A DNA stretch of 64,000 nt from NCBI RefSeq assembly GCF_001431425.1, contig NZ_LDJG01000024.1:22989-86988 (forward strand), in the 5' to 3' direction. Under the pieces are notes generated by a model. The model was given only the letters and a program-made list of their open reading frames with translations, made no database searches and was not told where the DNA came from. Of this stretch, positions 18,241 to 29,582 are shown piece by piece. The position numbers were made by a program, and so were the translations under genes. Origin of the DNA: Stenotrophomonas nitritireducens. Its GTDB lineage: Bacteria; Pseudomonadota; Gammaproteobacteria; Xanthomonadales; Xanthomonadaceae. Each line of letters opens with the position of its first letter. Within the stretch, counting starts at the first letter, position 1.

Positions 18241-18267
18241 GCGCATTCACGGGACCGGTACCGCGTG

Positions 18268-18273
18268 TAGGAT
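18268..18273 (+). promoter_or_regulatory. Putative -10 element of the rpfF promoter
   Basis: TAGGAT preceded by TG one base further up (GTGTAGGAT), about 70 bases before the rpfF ATG and just after the rpfB terminator. Separate transcription of rpfF is known in Xanthomonas; this exact site is inferred from position. Confidence 0.45.
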
Positions 18274-18343
18274 CGCGGAGTGCCAGCGTCCGGCCCGCCG
18301 CCCACGCTTCCGATTCCGCGGGCCTCCTGCAAGGACCCAGCCC

Positions 18344-19219
18344 ATGAATGCGATCGAACTGCTGCCTGTTGGCGCCCCCGCCACCCCCTACTCCACCATC
18401 CGCGTGCACGACGACGCGGCCAGCGACGTGCACTGGCTGCACATGCATGCCGACGCCGGCCCCGGCGTGCGCCCCTGCTTCCGCAAGCCGCTGATGACCG
18501 AGATGCATGCCTACCTGGATGGCATCACCGGCGCTCCGCAGGCCCGTTCCGGACGCCTGCGCCACCTGGTACTGGCGTCCGCGGCCGACGCGTTCAATCT
18601 GGGCGGCGACCTGGATGTGTTCTCCGGCCTGATCCGCGCACGCGACGGCGAAGGCCTGCTGCGCTATGCGCGCAGCTGCATCGACGGCGTGTACCGCTTC
18701 CACGCCGGCCTGGACGGCAGCTTCCGCACCATCGCCCTGCTGCAGGGCGACGCGCTCGGCGGCGGCCTGGAAATGGCCTTGTCCTGCCACACCATCGTCG
18801 CCGAGGAAGGCGTGGGCATGGGGCTGCCGGAGGTCCTGTTCGGTCTGTTCCCGGGCATGGGCGCGTACAACTTCCTGAGCCGCCGCGTGTCGCCGCAGCT
18901 GGCCGAGCGCATCATCCTGGAAGGCCGCGTGCACACGGCCGAGGAAATGCACGCCATGGGCGTGGTCGACATCCTGGTACCGCGCGGCCAGGGCGAGCAG
19001 GCGGTGAACGACCTGATCCGCCAGCAGCAGCGCATCCCGCAGTCGTACCTGGCGATGAACGCGGTGCGCGGCATCTCCAACCGGGTCGATTACCAGGAGC
19101 TGCTGGACATCACCCGGGTATGGGTCGATGCGGCGCTGGCGCTGGACGAGAAGTCGCTGCGCACCATGGACCGGCTGGTCAAGGCGCAGACCCGCCGCAG
19201 CGGACAGGTGCGCGGTTGA
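18344..19219 (+). CDS. rpfF: DSF synthase RpfF (crotonase family)
   Basis: A 291-residue crotonase-fold enzyme that makes cis-2-unsaturated fatty-acid quorum signals (DSF) from acyl-ACP by combined thioesterase and dehydratase activity. The two catalytic glutamates are present, Glu143 in GGGLEMALSC and Glu163 in MGLPEVLFGLFPGMGAY, two positions on from Glu141/Glu161 of the X. campestris enzyme (289 residues). The N-terminal block before the crotonase core is typical of RpfF. The gene converges with rpfC, with 24 bp between the stop codons. The partner RpfC binds RpfF through its receiver domain in Xanthomonas and limits synthesis; that control is assumed here. Confidence 0.96.
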   Translation: MNAIELLPVGAPATPYSTIRVHDDAASDVHWLHMHADAGPGVRPCFRKPLMTEMHAYLDGITGAPQARSGRLRHLVLASAADAFNLGGDLDVFSGLIRARDGEGLLRYARSCIDGVYRFHAGLDGSFRTIALLQGDALGGGLEMALSCHTIVAEEGVGMGLPEVLFGLFPGMGAYNFLSRRVSPQLAERIILEGRVHTAEEMHAMGVVDILVPRGQGEQAVNDLIRQQQRIPQSYLAMNAVRGISNRVDYQELLDITRVWVDAALALDEKSLRTMDRLVKAQTRRSGQVRG

Positions 19220-19243
19220 GCCGAGCCTGGGCGGCGATGGACC

Positions 19244-21418
19244 TCAGCCGGTCACATCGTCGTGCGACTGCGCGCGCCCGCGGGCGCGCGCGTCCAGCGC
19301 CTGGCGTCCCTCCTGCAGCGCGGCACCGATGCGCGCGTGCAGCGGCTTCCATTCGCCCTTGAGTTGCCAGTCGGCCATGCGCATCAACTCTCCCCCCTGC
19401 CGGGCGACTTTCAGCAACCCAAGGTTGGCGGCCACGCCCTTGATCGCGTGGGCGTGCTCGCGCATCCGCGTCCAGTCCTGCGCCTGCGCATCGCCGGGCA
19501 AGGCGCCGATCCCGCTTTCCAGGTCCTCCAGGCACTGGCGCACGAACTCGCGCTCGAAGCCCTTGCCCATGCCCAGCGCCGCCAGTTCGTCGAGCACGCC
19601 GGTATCGAGCACGGCATCGCCATCGATGACGGCGGGAACCACCTCGGCCATGTCGCGGCTGCCGGCAGCGGCGCCGCTGGCGATGTCGGCCATGGTTTCC
19701 AGCAGCCTGGCCGCCACCACCGGCTTGGCCATGAACGCGTGCGCGCCGGCCTGGTTGCAGCGCTGGATCGCCTCGGGCGTGACGTCGGCGCTGAGGATCA
19801 CCACCGGCGTGCGTGCGCCGCCGCCGGCCTGCATCACCCGCAGTTGCCTGAGCAGGTCCAGCCCGCTCATGCCCGGCATGTGCAGGTCGGTGATGGCCAC
19901 GTCGAAATCGCGCGCGGCCATCGCATCCAGCGCTTGCTCGGCGCCATGCACGCAGGTGACGCGGTGGCCGGCCTTCTGCAGCAGCCGCTGCAGCACCATG
20001 CGGTTGGCTTCGTGGTCGTCGGCGACCAGGATGTCCAGGCTGCGCACGCGCGCGCGGTGGCGGCGGAACGGATCGGTGAAGGCGATGACATTGCCCGGGT
20101 CTTCGACCGCCAGCGGTTCGGCCGCCGCGGCCGCCTCGCCATCGGCCGCCGCCAGCGCGGCGCGGCCCAGCGGCAGCTCCACCCAGAAGCAGCTGCCGAC
20201 CGGCAGGTTCTCGCGATAGCCGATCTGGCCGCCCATCGCCTGGGCCAGGCCCTTGGCGATCGCCGTGCCCAATCCGGTGCCCTCGTGGCGCCGGGCCATG
20301 GAAACATCGGCCTGCTCGAATGCGTCGAACAACCGCGGACGCAACGAAGGCGCCACGCCGATGCCGGTATCGAGGATCTCGAAGCGCAGCCGCAGCGGTC
20401 CATCCTCCCCGGACGGACTCACCGAGACGCGGATCTCCACCTGGCCCTGATCGGTGAACTTGACCGCGTTGCCGGCCAGGTTGAGCAGGATCTGGCGCAG
20501 ATGGCCGACATCGCCATGCAGCCCGTCGGGCACGCCGGACTCCACGAATACCCGGTAGTCCAGCCGCTTGGCGCGCGCCTGCGGCCCCAGGATCAGGCCG
20601 ATCGACTGGACCAGCTCGGCCAACGAGAAATCCTGCGCGCTGATGCGCAGCTTGCCGGCCTCGATGGCGGATATGTCCAGCACTTCCTCCACCAGCGCCA
20701 GCAGGGTCCGCGCCGAGGCCTGGATCGTGCCCAGGCACTCGCGCTGCTCCTCGTCCAGGCGGGTGGTGGCGAGCAGTTCGGTCATGCCCGACAGGCCGTT
20801 GAGCGGCGTGCGGAACTCATGGCTCATGTTGGCCAGGAAGCGGCTCTTGGCGTCGCTGGCGCGGCGCGCTTCGGCCATGGCCTCGGTCAGCTGCCGCAGC
20901 AGGCTGGAGAAATACAGCGGGATCGCCGCCAGCCCGACCAGCAGGCCGATGCCCAGGCCCAGGTTGCGTTGCCAGTAGTCGCTCAGGGCCAGGGTGATGC
21001 CGAAACTGGCGGTGGCCATGACCACCGCGAGCATCAGGTAGCGGTTGCCGAAACGCATGCCGTTGCCGACGGTCACCCACATCACCACCACGTAGATGCA
21101 GGCCATCGGCTCGCCGATGGTGCTCATCGCCGCCGACATCAGTGCGTAGTCGTCGACCATGCCGAGAATGCGGCGCAGGTCCGAACGCCCGGGCTTCCAC
21201 AGCAGCCAGCCCATCAGCGCCAGCGACAGGCCCTGCGCGATCAGGATCAGCGCGATCACCAGCCGCAGCTGCGCCGGTGGCAGGCTCCAGCGGCCGGCCG
21301 ACAACAGCACGTAACACAGGATCAGCGCGATCATCACGATGCGCACCAGCGCCTGCGCGTGCTCGCTGTCCCCGCGTTGCCGCAGGCGTTGCCGGAGCCA
21401 GGCGAACGCGTTCGTCAT
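19244..21418 (-). CDS. rpfC: DSF sensor hybrid histidine kinase RpfC
   Basis: A 724-residue hybrid kinase that detects DSF and passes phosphate to RpfG. N-terminal input: five predicted membrane helices (about 24-42, 51-74, 93-118, 127-145 and 153-174). Then comes a HisKA domain with His200 in NMSHEFRTPLNG, an ATPase domain (ILDTGIGV, GTGLGTAIAKG), a receiver domain with Asp511 (VAITDLHMPGMSG) and a C-terminal HPt domain with His657 (HAHAIKG). Length and helix count match X. campestris RpfC (726, five helices) and not the longer ten-helix form reported in some S. maltophilia. The start codon is one base after the rpfG stop (TGA-A-ATG), so the two are translationally linked. No rpfH lies between them. 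Confidence 0.96.
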   Translation of the reverse strand: MTNAFAWLRQRLRQRGDSEHAQALVRIVMIALILCYVLLSAGRWSLPPAQLRLVIALILIAQGLSLALMGWLLWKPGRSDLRRILGMVDDYALMSAAMSTIGEPMACIYVVVMWVTVGNGMRFGNRYLMLAVVMATASFGITLALSDYWQRNLGLGIGLLVGLAAIPLYFSSLLRQLTEAMAEARRASDAKSRFLANMSHEFRTPLNGLSGMTELLATTRLDEEQRECLGTIQASARTLLALVEEVLDISAIEAGKLRISAQDFSLAELVQSIGLILGPQARAKRLDYRVFVESGVPDGLHGDVGHLRQILLNLAGNAVKFTDQGQVEIRVSVSPSGEDGPLRLRFEILDTGIGVAPSLRPRLFDAFEQADVSMARRHEGTGLGTAIAKGLAQAMGGQIGYRENLPVGSCFWVELPLGRAALAAADGEAAAAAEPLAVEDPGNVIAFTDPFRRHRARVRSLDILVADDHEANRMVLQRLLQKAGHRVTCVHGAEQALDAMAARDFDVAITDLHMPGMSGLDLLRQLRVMQAGGGARTPVVILSADVTPEAIQRCNQAGAHAFMAKPVVAARLLETMADIASGAAAGSRDMAEVVPAVIDGDAVLDTGVLDELAALGMGKGFEREFVRQCLEDLESGIGALPGDAQAQDWTRMREHAHAIKGVAANLGLLKVARQGGELMRMADWQLKGEWKPLHARIGAALQEGRQALDARARGRAQSHDDVTG

Positions 21419-21419
21419 T

Positions 21420-22481
21420 TCAGGCTTCCGGTCTCGGGAAGGCGGCCGAATAGCGTGCGCAGACTTCCTCCAGCCGTTCCCTCGCCTGCAGCAGCGCATC
21501 GACGCAGCGCGGGCAGAACAGGCGCCCGCGCTGGGCATAGAGATAGGCCAGCGCGGCGTCCATCGACCAGGCTTCCTTGTAGGGGCGCGGCGACAGCAGC
21601 GCGTCGAACACGTCGGCCACCGCGACGATGCGCGCCTCCAGCGGGATCGCATCGCCGACGAGGCCATCGGGGTAGCCGCTGCCGTCGTAGCGTTCGTGGT
21701 GGCGCAGGGCGATGGTCGCGCCCATCTGGATGAAGCGGTTGTTGCTGCCGCTGAGCAGTTCGTGGCCGATGCGCGGGTGGCGGCGCATGACCACCATCTC
21801 CTCCTCGTCCAGCTTGCCGGACTTGAGCAGGATGGAATCGGGGATGGCGATCTTGCCCATGTCGTGCAGCGGCGCGGCCATCTCGATGGTGCGCACGTCC
21901 TCGCTGGGCAGGCCGAGCTCATCGGCGATCAGTCCGGCGACATGGGCCATGCGCTCCAGGAAGGCGCTGGTGCCGGCGTCGCGGTACTCGATGGCGCGCG
22001 CCAGCCGCGACAGGGTCTCGCGTTCGCGCTCCTCGACCTCGTGCATGCTCGCCAGCAGCCGCTGTTCCAGCGACAGCGCACGCTGGCGCACGCTCTGGCT
22101 GTGGCGGCGCAGCTGCAGCAGGTTGTTGCAGCGGGCGCGCAGTTCGCGCGGGCGGATCGGCTTGACCAGGAAGTCGATGACCCCGGCTTCCAGCGCGCTC
22201 TGCCGCAGCGGTTCGTCGCCGACCACGGTGATCAGCACGATGGGCACGTCGCGGTTGCCGGGCAGGCGCCGGAAGCGCTGCGCGAACTCCAGGCCGTCCA
22301 TGTTCGGCATGCGGTAGTCGAGCAGCAGCAGGTCGGTCTCGTGCGACTGGCACCAGGCCAGCGCCTCCAGCGGATCGGCGAAGTCGTGCACGCCCAGTTC
22401 CGGCGAGATGTCTTCCAGCACGTGCCGCACCATGCTGCGGGCCGATGTCTGGTCGTCGACGATGACGATTTCCAAGCGCAT
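21420..22481 (-). CDS. rpfG: Cyclic-di-GMP phosphodiesterase response regulator RpfG
   Basis: A 353-residue two-domain regulator. The receiver domain (about 4-118) has the phospho-acceptor Asp55 in LLLLDYRMPNMDG and Lys107 in FLVKP. The HD-GYP domain (about 155-345) has His206-Asp207 (LHDMGKIAIPD), His261-His262 (HHERYDG) and the GYP triplet at 269-271. It is expected to hydrolyse cyclic-di-GMP to GMP when phosphorylated by RpfC, lowering the messenger in response to DSF. First gene of the rpfG-rpfC unit. About 195 bp separate it from lysS, whose gene runs in the same direction. Confidence 0.96.
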   Translation of the reverse strand: MRLEIVIVDDQTSARSMVRHVLEDISPELGVHDFADPLEALAWCQSHETDLLLLDYRMPNMDGLEFAQRFRRLPGNRDVPIVLITVVGDEPLRQSALEAGVIDFLVKPIRPRELRARCNNLLQLRRHSQSVRQRALSLEQRLLASMHEVEERERETLSRLARAIEYRDAGTSAFLERMAHVAGLIADELGLPSEDVRTIEMAAPLHDMGKIAIPDSILLKSGKLDEEEMVVMRRHPRIGHELLSGSNNRFIQMGATIALRHHERYDGSGYPDGLVGDAIPLEARIVAVADVFDALLSPRPYKEAWSMDAALAYLYAQRGRLFCPRCVDALLQARERLEEVCARYSAAFPRPEA

Positions 22482-22675
22482 GTGACTGTCTGTCCGATGA
22501 AACCGCTGTTGCCGGGAAGGGAGGCTCCCGGCACGCCGCGCCTCCTCACCGGCCCCTGAGGGCGCGATCCGGCGGACATCGCATCATCAACCGCATGCGC
22601 CGGCCCTGCAATACACCGGCGCGCGGACGAGGGTCCTCGCGCGCCCTTCACGGGGACCGGTACGACCTGCCGCGG

Positions 22676-24208
<1,533 letters not shown>

Positions 24209-24314
24209 GGCGTTGGCTTGGGTGGTTGCGGGGGGAGGAAACAGGCCCGGCCATCATGCCGATGGACAGGCGGTAGAGCCAATGGGCACGGCCGCACCAG
24301 CGGCCGCGCCGTTC

Positions 24315-25440
<1,126 letters not shown>

Positions 25441-25472
25441 GGTCGGTCCATGCAAGTGCGGACAAGCCGGCA

Positions 25473-25478
25473 ATTCTA
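25473..25478 (-). promoter_or_regulatory. Putative extended -10 element of the prfB promoter
   Basis: TAGAAT preceded by TGC on the minus strand (TGCTAGAAT), about 33 bases before the prfB ATG. The same hexamer recurs before several genes in this window (25551, 44425, 46673, 58757), suggesting it is the usual -10 form of this genome. Confidence 0.6.
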
Positions 25479-25550
25479 GCATCGCGCACCCGCCTCGTCG
25501 GCGATGCGGGAAGCGGGCCGGGTTCTCACGGAGCGGCCGGCGCTTGCCGT

Positions 25551-25556
25551 TAGAAT
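25551..25556 (+). promoter_or_regulatory. Putative -10 element of the first PPC-repeat gene
   Basis: TAGAAT, 52 bases before the ATG at 25608, in the intergenic region shared with the divergent prfB. No clear -35 hexamer. Confidence 0.5.
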
Positions 25557-25607
25557 CCCGGCCAGCCGTGCCCCCGCGCGGCCCTTTCAACCGATAAGGA
25601 CTCTCGC

Positions 25608-26753
25608 TTGAATACACGCCCCCCCCGCCTGTTCGCCGCCCTTTCCCTGCTCACCCTGGCCCTGGCCGCCTGCCAGAAGCCCGGTGGCGGCGCTGACGAC
25701 AATGCCCCCAGCCTTGCCGTGGGCGACAGCGTCTCCGGTGAAATCACCTCCTCCAGCCGCCTGAACTACAACGATGGCAGCCGCCACCAGGGCTACAAGG
25801 TCGCCCTCAAGAGCGGCCAGGCCGTCGCCCTGGAACTGGGCGGTTCGCTCAATGGCCAGCTGTCGGTATTCGATGGGCAGAGCCTGCTGGCCACCGCCTC
25901 GGCGCGTGGCTACGAGGGCGAAGCCGGTCCGGGCGACGTCAGCCTGGCGTTCAAGGCGCCCAAGGACGGTACCTACCTGGTCGCGGTGAACAGCGCCGGT
26001 TCGGATTCGTTCGGCCCGTTCAAGCTCAAGAGCAGCGCGGTCACCCCGTACGACGGCAAGCCGCTGGGCGCCGACAGCGAAGCCATCGACTGGCTGATGG
26101 GCGACAAGCAGGAATACAGATTCAAGGTGGACAAGGCCGGCATCTACACCATCGGCATGGAGTCGGGAACGCTGGACTCCTACCTGCACCTGACCGGCCG
26201 CAACGTCGACATCGAGGACGATGACAGCGGCAACAACCTCAACGCCCGCATCCGCGCCTACCTGGAACCGGGCGACTACACCATCGGCGCCTCGTCGCTG
26301 AACGGCAGCACCGGTTCGTTCAAGCTGAAGGTCGGCCTGACCCCGGTCGACAAGGATCTGGTCATCCGCGACGGCAGCGCCCTGACCATCGGCCAGACCG
26401 CGCAGGGCATGGTCGATTCGCGCGGCCGCCGCAGCTTCGTGCTCAACCTGGACAGTGCGCGCCACCTGCAGTTCGACGCCATCGCCGATAACTTCGATTC
26501 GGTGCTGCGCATCAGCGGACCCGGCATCGATGCCGAGGACGACGACGGCGGCAATGGCACCAATGCCCGCCTGACCCTGCACATGGGCCCGGGCCACTAC
26601 ACCGTGACCGTCTCCAGCTTCGGCAGCCAGCAGGGCGTGTTCGAACTGGAGACCAGCGACCTCGGCGCCGACATGGCCGCACCGGCCAACAGCAACCGCA
26701 AGGATGCCGCCGATGCGGCGGCCGAAGCCGCAGCAGCGGCGGTAGCGAACTGA
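25608..26753 (+). CDS. Lipoprotein with three PPC-like beta-sandwich repeats
   Basis: A 381-residue predicted lipoprotein (lipobox LAAC). Three repeats of about 105 residues resemble the bacterial pre-peptidase C-terminal (PPC) fold. Repeats two and three carry the marks DSYLHLTG...EDDDSGNNLNARI and DSVLRISG...EDDDGGNGTNARL followed by GxYT. PPC domains normally accompany secreted proteases or bind carbohydrate or peptide; no catalytic domain is present here. The end is an Ala-rich tail (DAADAAAEAAAAAVAN) of low complexity. The next gene is a paralogue in the same direction, 128 bp away. Function unknown. Confidence 0.8.
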   Translation: MNTRPPRLFAALSLLTLALAACQKPGGGADDNAPSLAVGDSVSGEITSSSRLNYNDGSRHQGYKVALKSGQAVALELGGSLNGQLSVFDGQSLLATASARGYEGEAGPGDVSLAFKAPKDGTYLVAVNSAGSDSFGPFKLKSSAVTPYDGKPLGADSEAIDWLMGDKQEYRFKVDKAGIYTIGMESGTLDSYLHLTGRNVDIEDDDSGNNLNARIRAYLEPGDYTIGASSLNGSTGSFKLKVGLTPVDKDLVIRDGSALTIGQTAQGMVDSRGRRSFVLNLDSARHLQFDAIADNFDSVLRISGPGIDAEDDDGGNGTNARLTLHMGPGHYTVTVSSFGSQQGVFELETSDLGADMAAPANSNRKDAADAAAEAAAAAVAN

Positions 26754-26881
26754 TCGTCTCCGGCCGGCGGGCACGCGCCTGCCGGCCGTTCGACTCCCCC
26801 TGGGCCACTCCCGGAGCGTCCGTGCGCGACGCGCCCGGTACCGGCCCTGTTTCCCCCGTTCCAGACCAAGGAAAAACCAAA

Positions 26882-28237
26882 GTGAAGCGACTTGCAGCAG
26901 GATTGCTGACCCTCGCCATCGCCACCGGCCTGAATGCCACCGTTCACGCCGCCCCCGCCGCCCGTCCGCTCGCCAGCAACGGCGAAGTCTCCGGCGAAAT
27001 CACGTCCGCCGCGGCGTTGAACTACAGCGACGGCAGCCGCAGCCAGTTGTTCAGCCTGCAACTAGCCGCCGGCCAGGCGGTGTCGCTGAAACTCGATGGC
27101 CCGTTGAAGGGCAGCCTCGCCGTTTTCCATCGCGACCTGCTGGTCAGCCGATCCGGCTCCGGGTCCAGCTGCGACTGCGGCGACAGCGCCCGGCTCAGCC
27201 TGCGCGCAGACAAGGCCGGGCAATACCTGGTCGCCGTCAGCGGTGCCGATGCCAACGCCTATGGCCCGTTCCAGCTCACCGCCACGCCGATCGTCGCCTA
27301 TGACGGCCAGCCGCTGGCCGCCGGCAAGCGCATCGCCGACTGGCTGGTCGATTCCCGCCACACCTATTCGCTGCAGGTCGACAAGCCCGGCCTGTACACC
27401 CTCAACCTGGAATCGGACGCCTTCGACACCGTGCTGGGCCTGAGCGGCAACGGCGTGGAACTGGAAGACGACGACGGCGGCAACAGCACCAATTCGCGCC
27501 TGGTCGTTCCGCTGCAGCCGGGCCGCTATACGGTTAGCGCCGGCGGTTTCAGCCAGAGCAGCGGCGCGTTCTATCTGGGCGTGGAACGGACCGACCTCCC
27601 GGAAGGGCTGGTGTTCGAGGATGGCCACGCGCTGCCGATCGACGACATGGCCAGCGGCTTCATCAACGCAGGCGACACCCGCAGCTTCGTGTTCTCCCTG
27701 CCCGATCGCCGCCGCGTGCAGTTCGACGCCAGCAGCCGCGACCTCGATACCCTCCTGACCCTGCAGGGTGCCGATATCACCCTCAGCGACGACGATGGCG
27801 GCGACGGGGTCAATTCGCGCCTGTCGCAGGTACTTGACCCGGGCGAATACAACGTCTCGGTGCGCTCGGTGAACGGCCGCGGCGGAATTTTCCAGCTCGC
27901 CACCAGCACCGCGCCGGCAGCGGATGGCCCGACCCGCCCGGTCCTGGCCCTGGGCCGCGAGACCAGCGGCCAGCTGATCCCCGGTTCGCGCAGCCTGTAC
28001 ACGCTCGACATCCCGCGCAAGGGCCGTTACGTCATCACCATGACCGGCAGCAACGGCCTGGACGGCATGGTCACCCTGATGCGCGACGGTCAGGAAGTGG
28101 CCTCGCAGGACGACAGCGAGACCAGCCTGGACCCGATGCTGGAAGTCGAACTGGAAGCCGGCCGCTACGTGTTGATGGCGCACAGCTTCGACCCGTCGGC
28201 GAGCGGCGCCTATCGACTGCTGGTCCGCCGCAGGTAA
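26882..28237 (+). CDS. Secreted protein with four PPC-like repeats, paralogue of the preceding gene
   Basis: A 451-residue protein starting at GTG 26882; AAGGAAA lies eight bases before it, and the signal peptide (KRLAAGLLTLAIATGLNATVHA) begins there, so the longer frame from 26822 was rejected. It shares the opening ASNGEVSGEITSAAALNYSDGSRSQ with its neighbour (SVSGEITSSSRLNYNDGSRHQ) and the same three repeats. It adds a fourth C-terminal repeat (from about PVLALGRETSGQL) and lacks the Ala-rich tail. There is no lipobox, so one paralogue is lipid-anchored and the other soluble or secreted. Function unknown. Confidence 0.8.
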   Translation: MKRLAAGLLTLAIATGLNATVHAAPAARPLASNGEVSGEITSAAALNYSDGSRSQLFSLQLAAGQAVSLKLDGPLKGSLAVFHRDLLVSRSGSGSSCDCGDSARLSLRADKAGQYLVAVSGADANAYGPFQLTATPIVAYDGQPLAAGKRIADWLVDSRHTYSLQVDKPGLYTLNLESDAFDTVLGLSGNGVELEDDDGGNSTNSRLVVPLQPGRYTVSAGGFSQSSGAFYLGVERTDLPEGLVFEDGHALPIDDMASGFINAGDTRSFVFSLPDRRRVQFDASSRDLDTLLTLQGADITLSDDDGGDGVNSRLSQVLDPGEYNVSVRSVNGRGGIFQLATSTAPAADGPTRPVLALGRETSGQLIPGSRSLYTLDIPRKGRYVITMTGSNGLDGMVTLMRDGQEVASQDDSETSLDPMLEVELEAGRYVLMAHSFDPSASGAYRLLVRRR

Positions 28238-28279
28238 GTCACGGCTCCGTAGCGTTCATCAGGGAATCCCCGGCAAAGC

Positions 28280-28520
28280 CCGGCATCGCCGTGGCTTTGC
28301 GGTGCCGGGCAACGCCCGGCGGGCTTGCCTTGTAATACCCCAGCGGGGCGTTGCCCCGCTCTACAAGAAGCGGATCGCTGCGGTTTTGTAGCGCCGGGCA
28401 ACGCCCGGCGGGCTTGCCCGGTAATGCCCCAGCGGGGCGTTGCTCCGCTCTACAGGAAGCGGGTCGCTGCGGTTCTGTAGCGCCGGGCAACGCCCGGCGG
28501 GCTTGCCCGGCATGCCCCGT
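28280..28520 (+). repeat. SMAG/REP-type GTAG stem-loop cluster, 89-bp period
   Basis: Units of GTAGCGCCGGGCAACGCCCG followed by a second hairpin, AGCGGGGCGTTGCCCCGCT ending in CTAC. GTAG heads fall at 28388 and 28477 (89 bp apart), with a degenerate copy (GCGGTGCCGGGC) 89 bp earlier at 28299. The second hairpin is the reverse complement of the GTAGAGCGGGGC hairpin, so each unit is an inverted SMAG pair. It lies between the convergent PPC-repeat and LytTR genes. Confidence 0.85.
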
Positions 28521-28549
28521 TCAGACGGGAGCCCGGCCGGGCGGGAGCG

Positions 28550-29425
28550 CTATTCAACGCCGCCGCGGGCGCGCAGTCCTGCCCGGTAGCGGCGGCTGCA
28601 GGGCAGCACCGTGGCGTCGCGCAGGTGGACCCGGGCGTCGCCGCTGTCCAGCGGCTCGATCGAGGCTACCTGTGACAGGTTGACGATGTAACTGCGGTGG
28701 ATGCGCACGAAGCAGTCCGGGTCGAGCTTGGCCTCGATCCCGGCGATGGTGCTGCGCAGCGGGTAATCGTGGTGGCGCACCCGCAGGTTGACGTAGTTGC
28801 CGGCGGCCTGCAGCCATTCGATGTCGGCGGCGGCGACCAGGAATTCGCGGCCGAGCTTGCGCACCAGGAAACGCTCGGGACGATCCACCGGCTCCACGGG
28901 CGGCCCCTCGTCTGGCAGCGACAGCAGCATGGCTTCGCCCTGCAGGCGGCGCAGCAACAGGCGATAGCCCTCGATGGTCAGCACCATGCCGGCGTAGGAG
29001 CGAACGTCCTTCAGGTATTCGTAGCCGAACTCGCGCCACCATGACCCGAAATCGTAGCTGTCTCCGGCACTGGCGTAGGCCAACTTGCGGATCGCCACCA
29101 TCCCGGCCACGTGCAGCATCGACCACGCAAGGCTCCCCAGCAGGTGCAGCGGCAACAGCCGTCGCCAGTCATCCACGTGCAAAGGGAAGCGGCGAGTGAA
29201 CCAGACCACAGCAGGCACCAGCGCCAGCGCCGCCAGGGCGGAGCTGGTTTCCCATACCATCGGTTGCCAGGCGCTGAAATCCAGATGCTGCCGTCGTACA
29301 TCCATGTTCACGGTGATGCTGTTGGCCAGCCCACTGGCGAGGTACTGGACCACCCAGAACCCGATCTCGGTGAAACGTCGCCACGGTTGATAGCGCTGGT
29401 AGAAGGTCGGAGGGCTCATATCCAT
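28550..29425 (-). CDS. Membrane-bound LytTR-type transcriptional regulator
   Basis: A 291-residue protein with about four hydrophobic helices in the first 170 residues (for example SSALAALALVPAVVWF) and a C-terminal LytTR DNA-binding domain (about 190-285). The domain is recognised by FLVRKLGREFLVAAADIEWL, NYVNLRVRHHDYPLRSTI and FVRIHRSYIVNL. There is no receiver domain, so input presumably comes through the membrane part. It is transcribed divergently from the first acyltransferase gene (158 bp apart), which makes that gene a natural target candidate (inference). A second ATG at 29419 is a possible start. Confidence 0.88.
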   Translation of the reverse strand: MDMSPPTFYQRYQPWRRFTEIGFWVVQYLASGLANSITVNMDVRRQHLDFSAWQPMVWETSSALAALALVPAVVWFTRRFPLHVDDWRRLLPLHLLGSLAWSMLHVAGMVAIRKLAYASAGDSYDFGSWWREFGYEYLKDVRSYAGMVLTIEGYRLLLRRLQGEAMLLSLPDEGPPVEPVDRPERFLVRKLGREFLVAAADIEWLQAAGNYVNLRVRHHDYPLRSTIAGIEAKLDPDCFVRIHRSYIVNLSQVASIEPLDSGDARVHLRDATVLPCSRRYRAGLRARGGVE

Positions 29426-29582
29426 CCGCGCATTGTAGGGGCTGCCCCTCGCTCCCCCGTCCCCGGCCCATCCCTCGAATCCGCGGCTTGTCCCAAACCC
29501 CTATCGCATGGTCACTTTCCGGTGGAAGAGCAGCCCCACGGGCGCGGACGCTGTCTGCATCCCCACCAACGGATACCGACGC

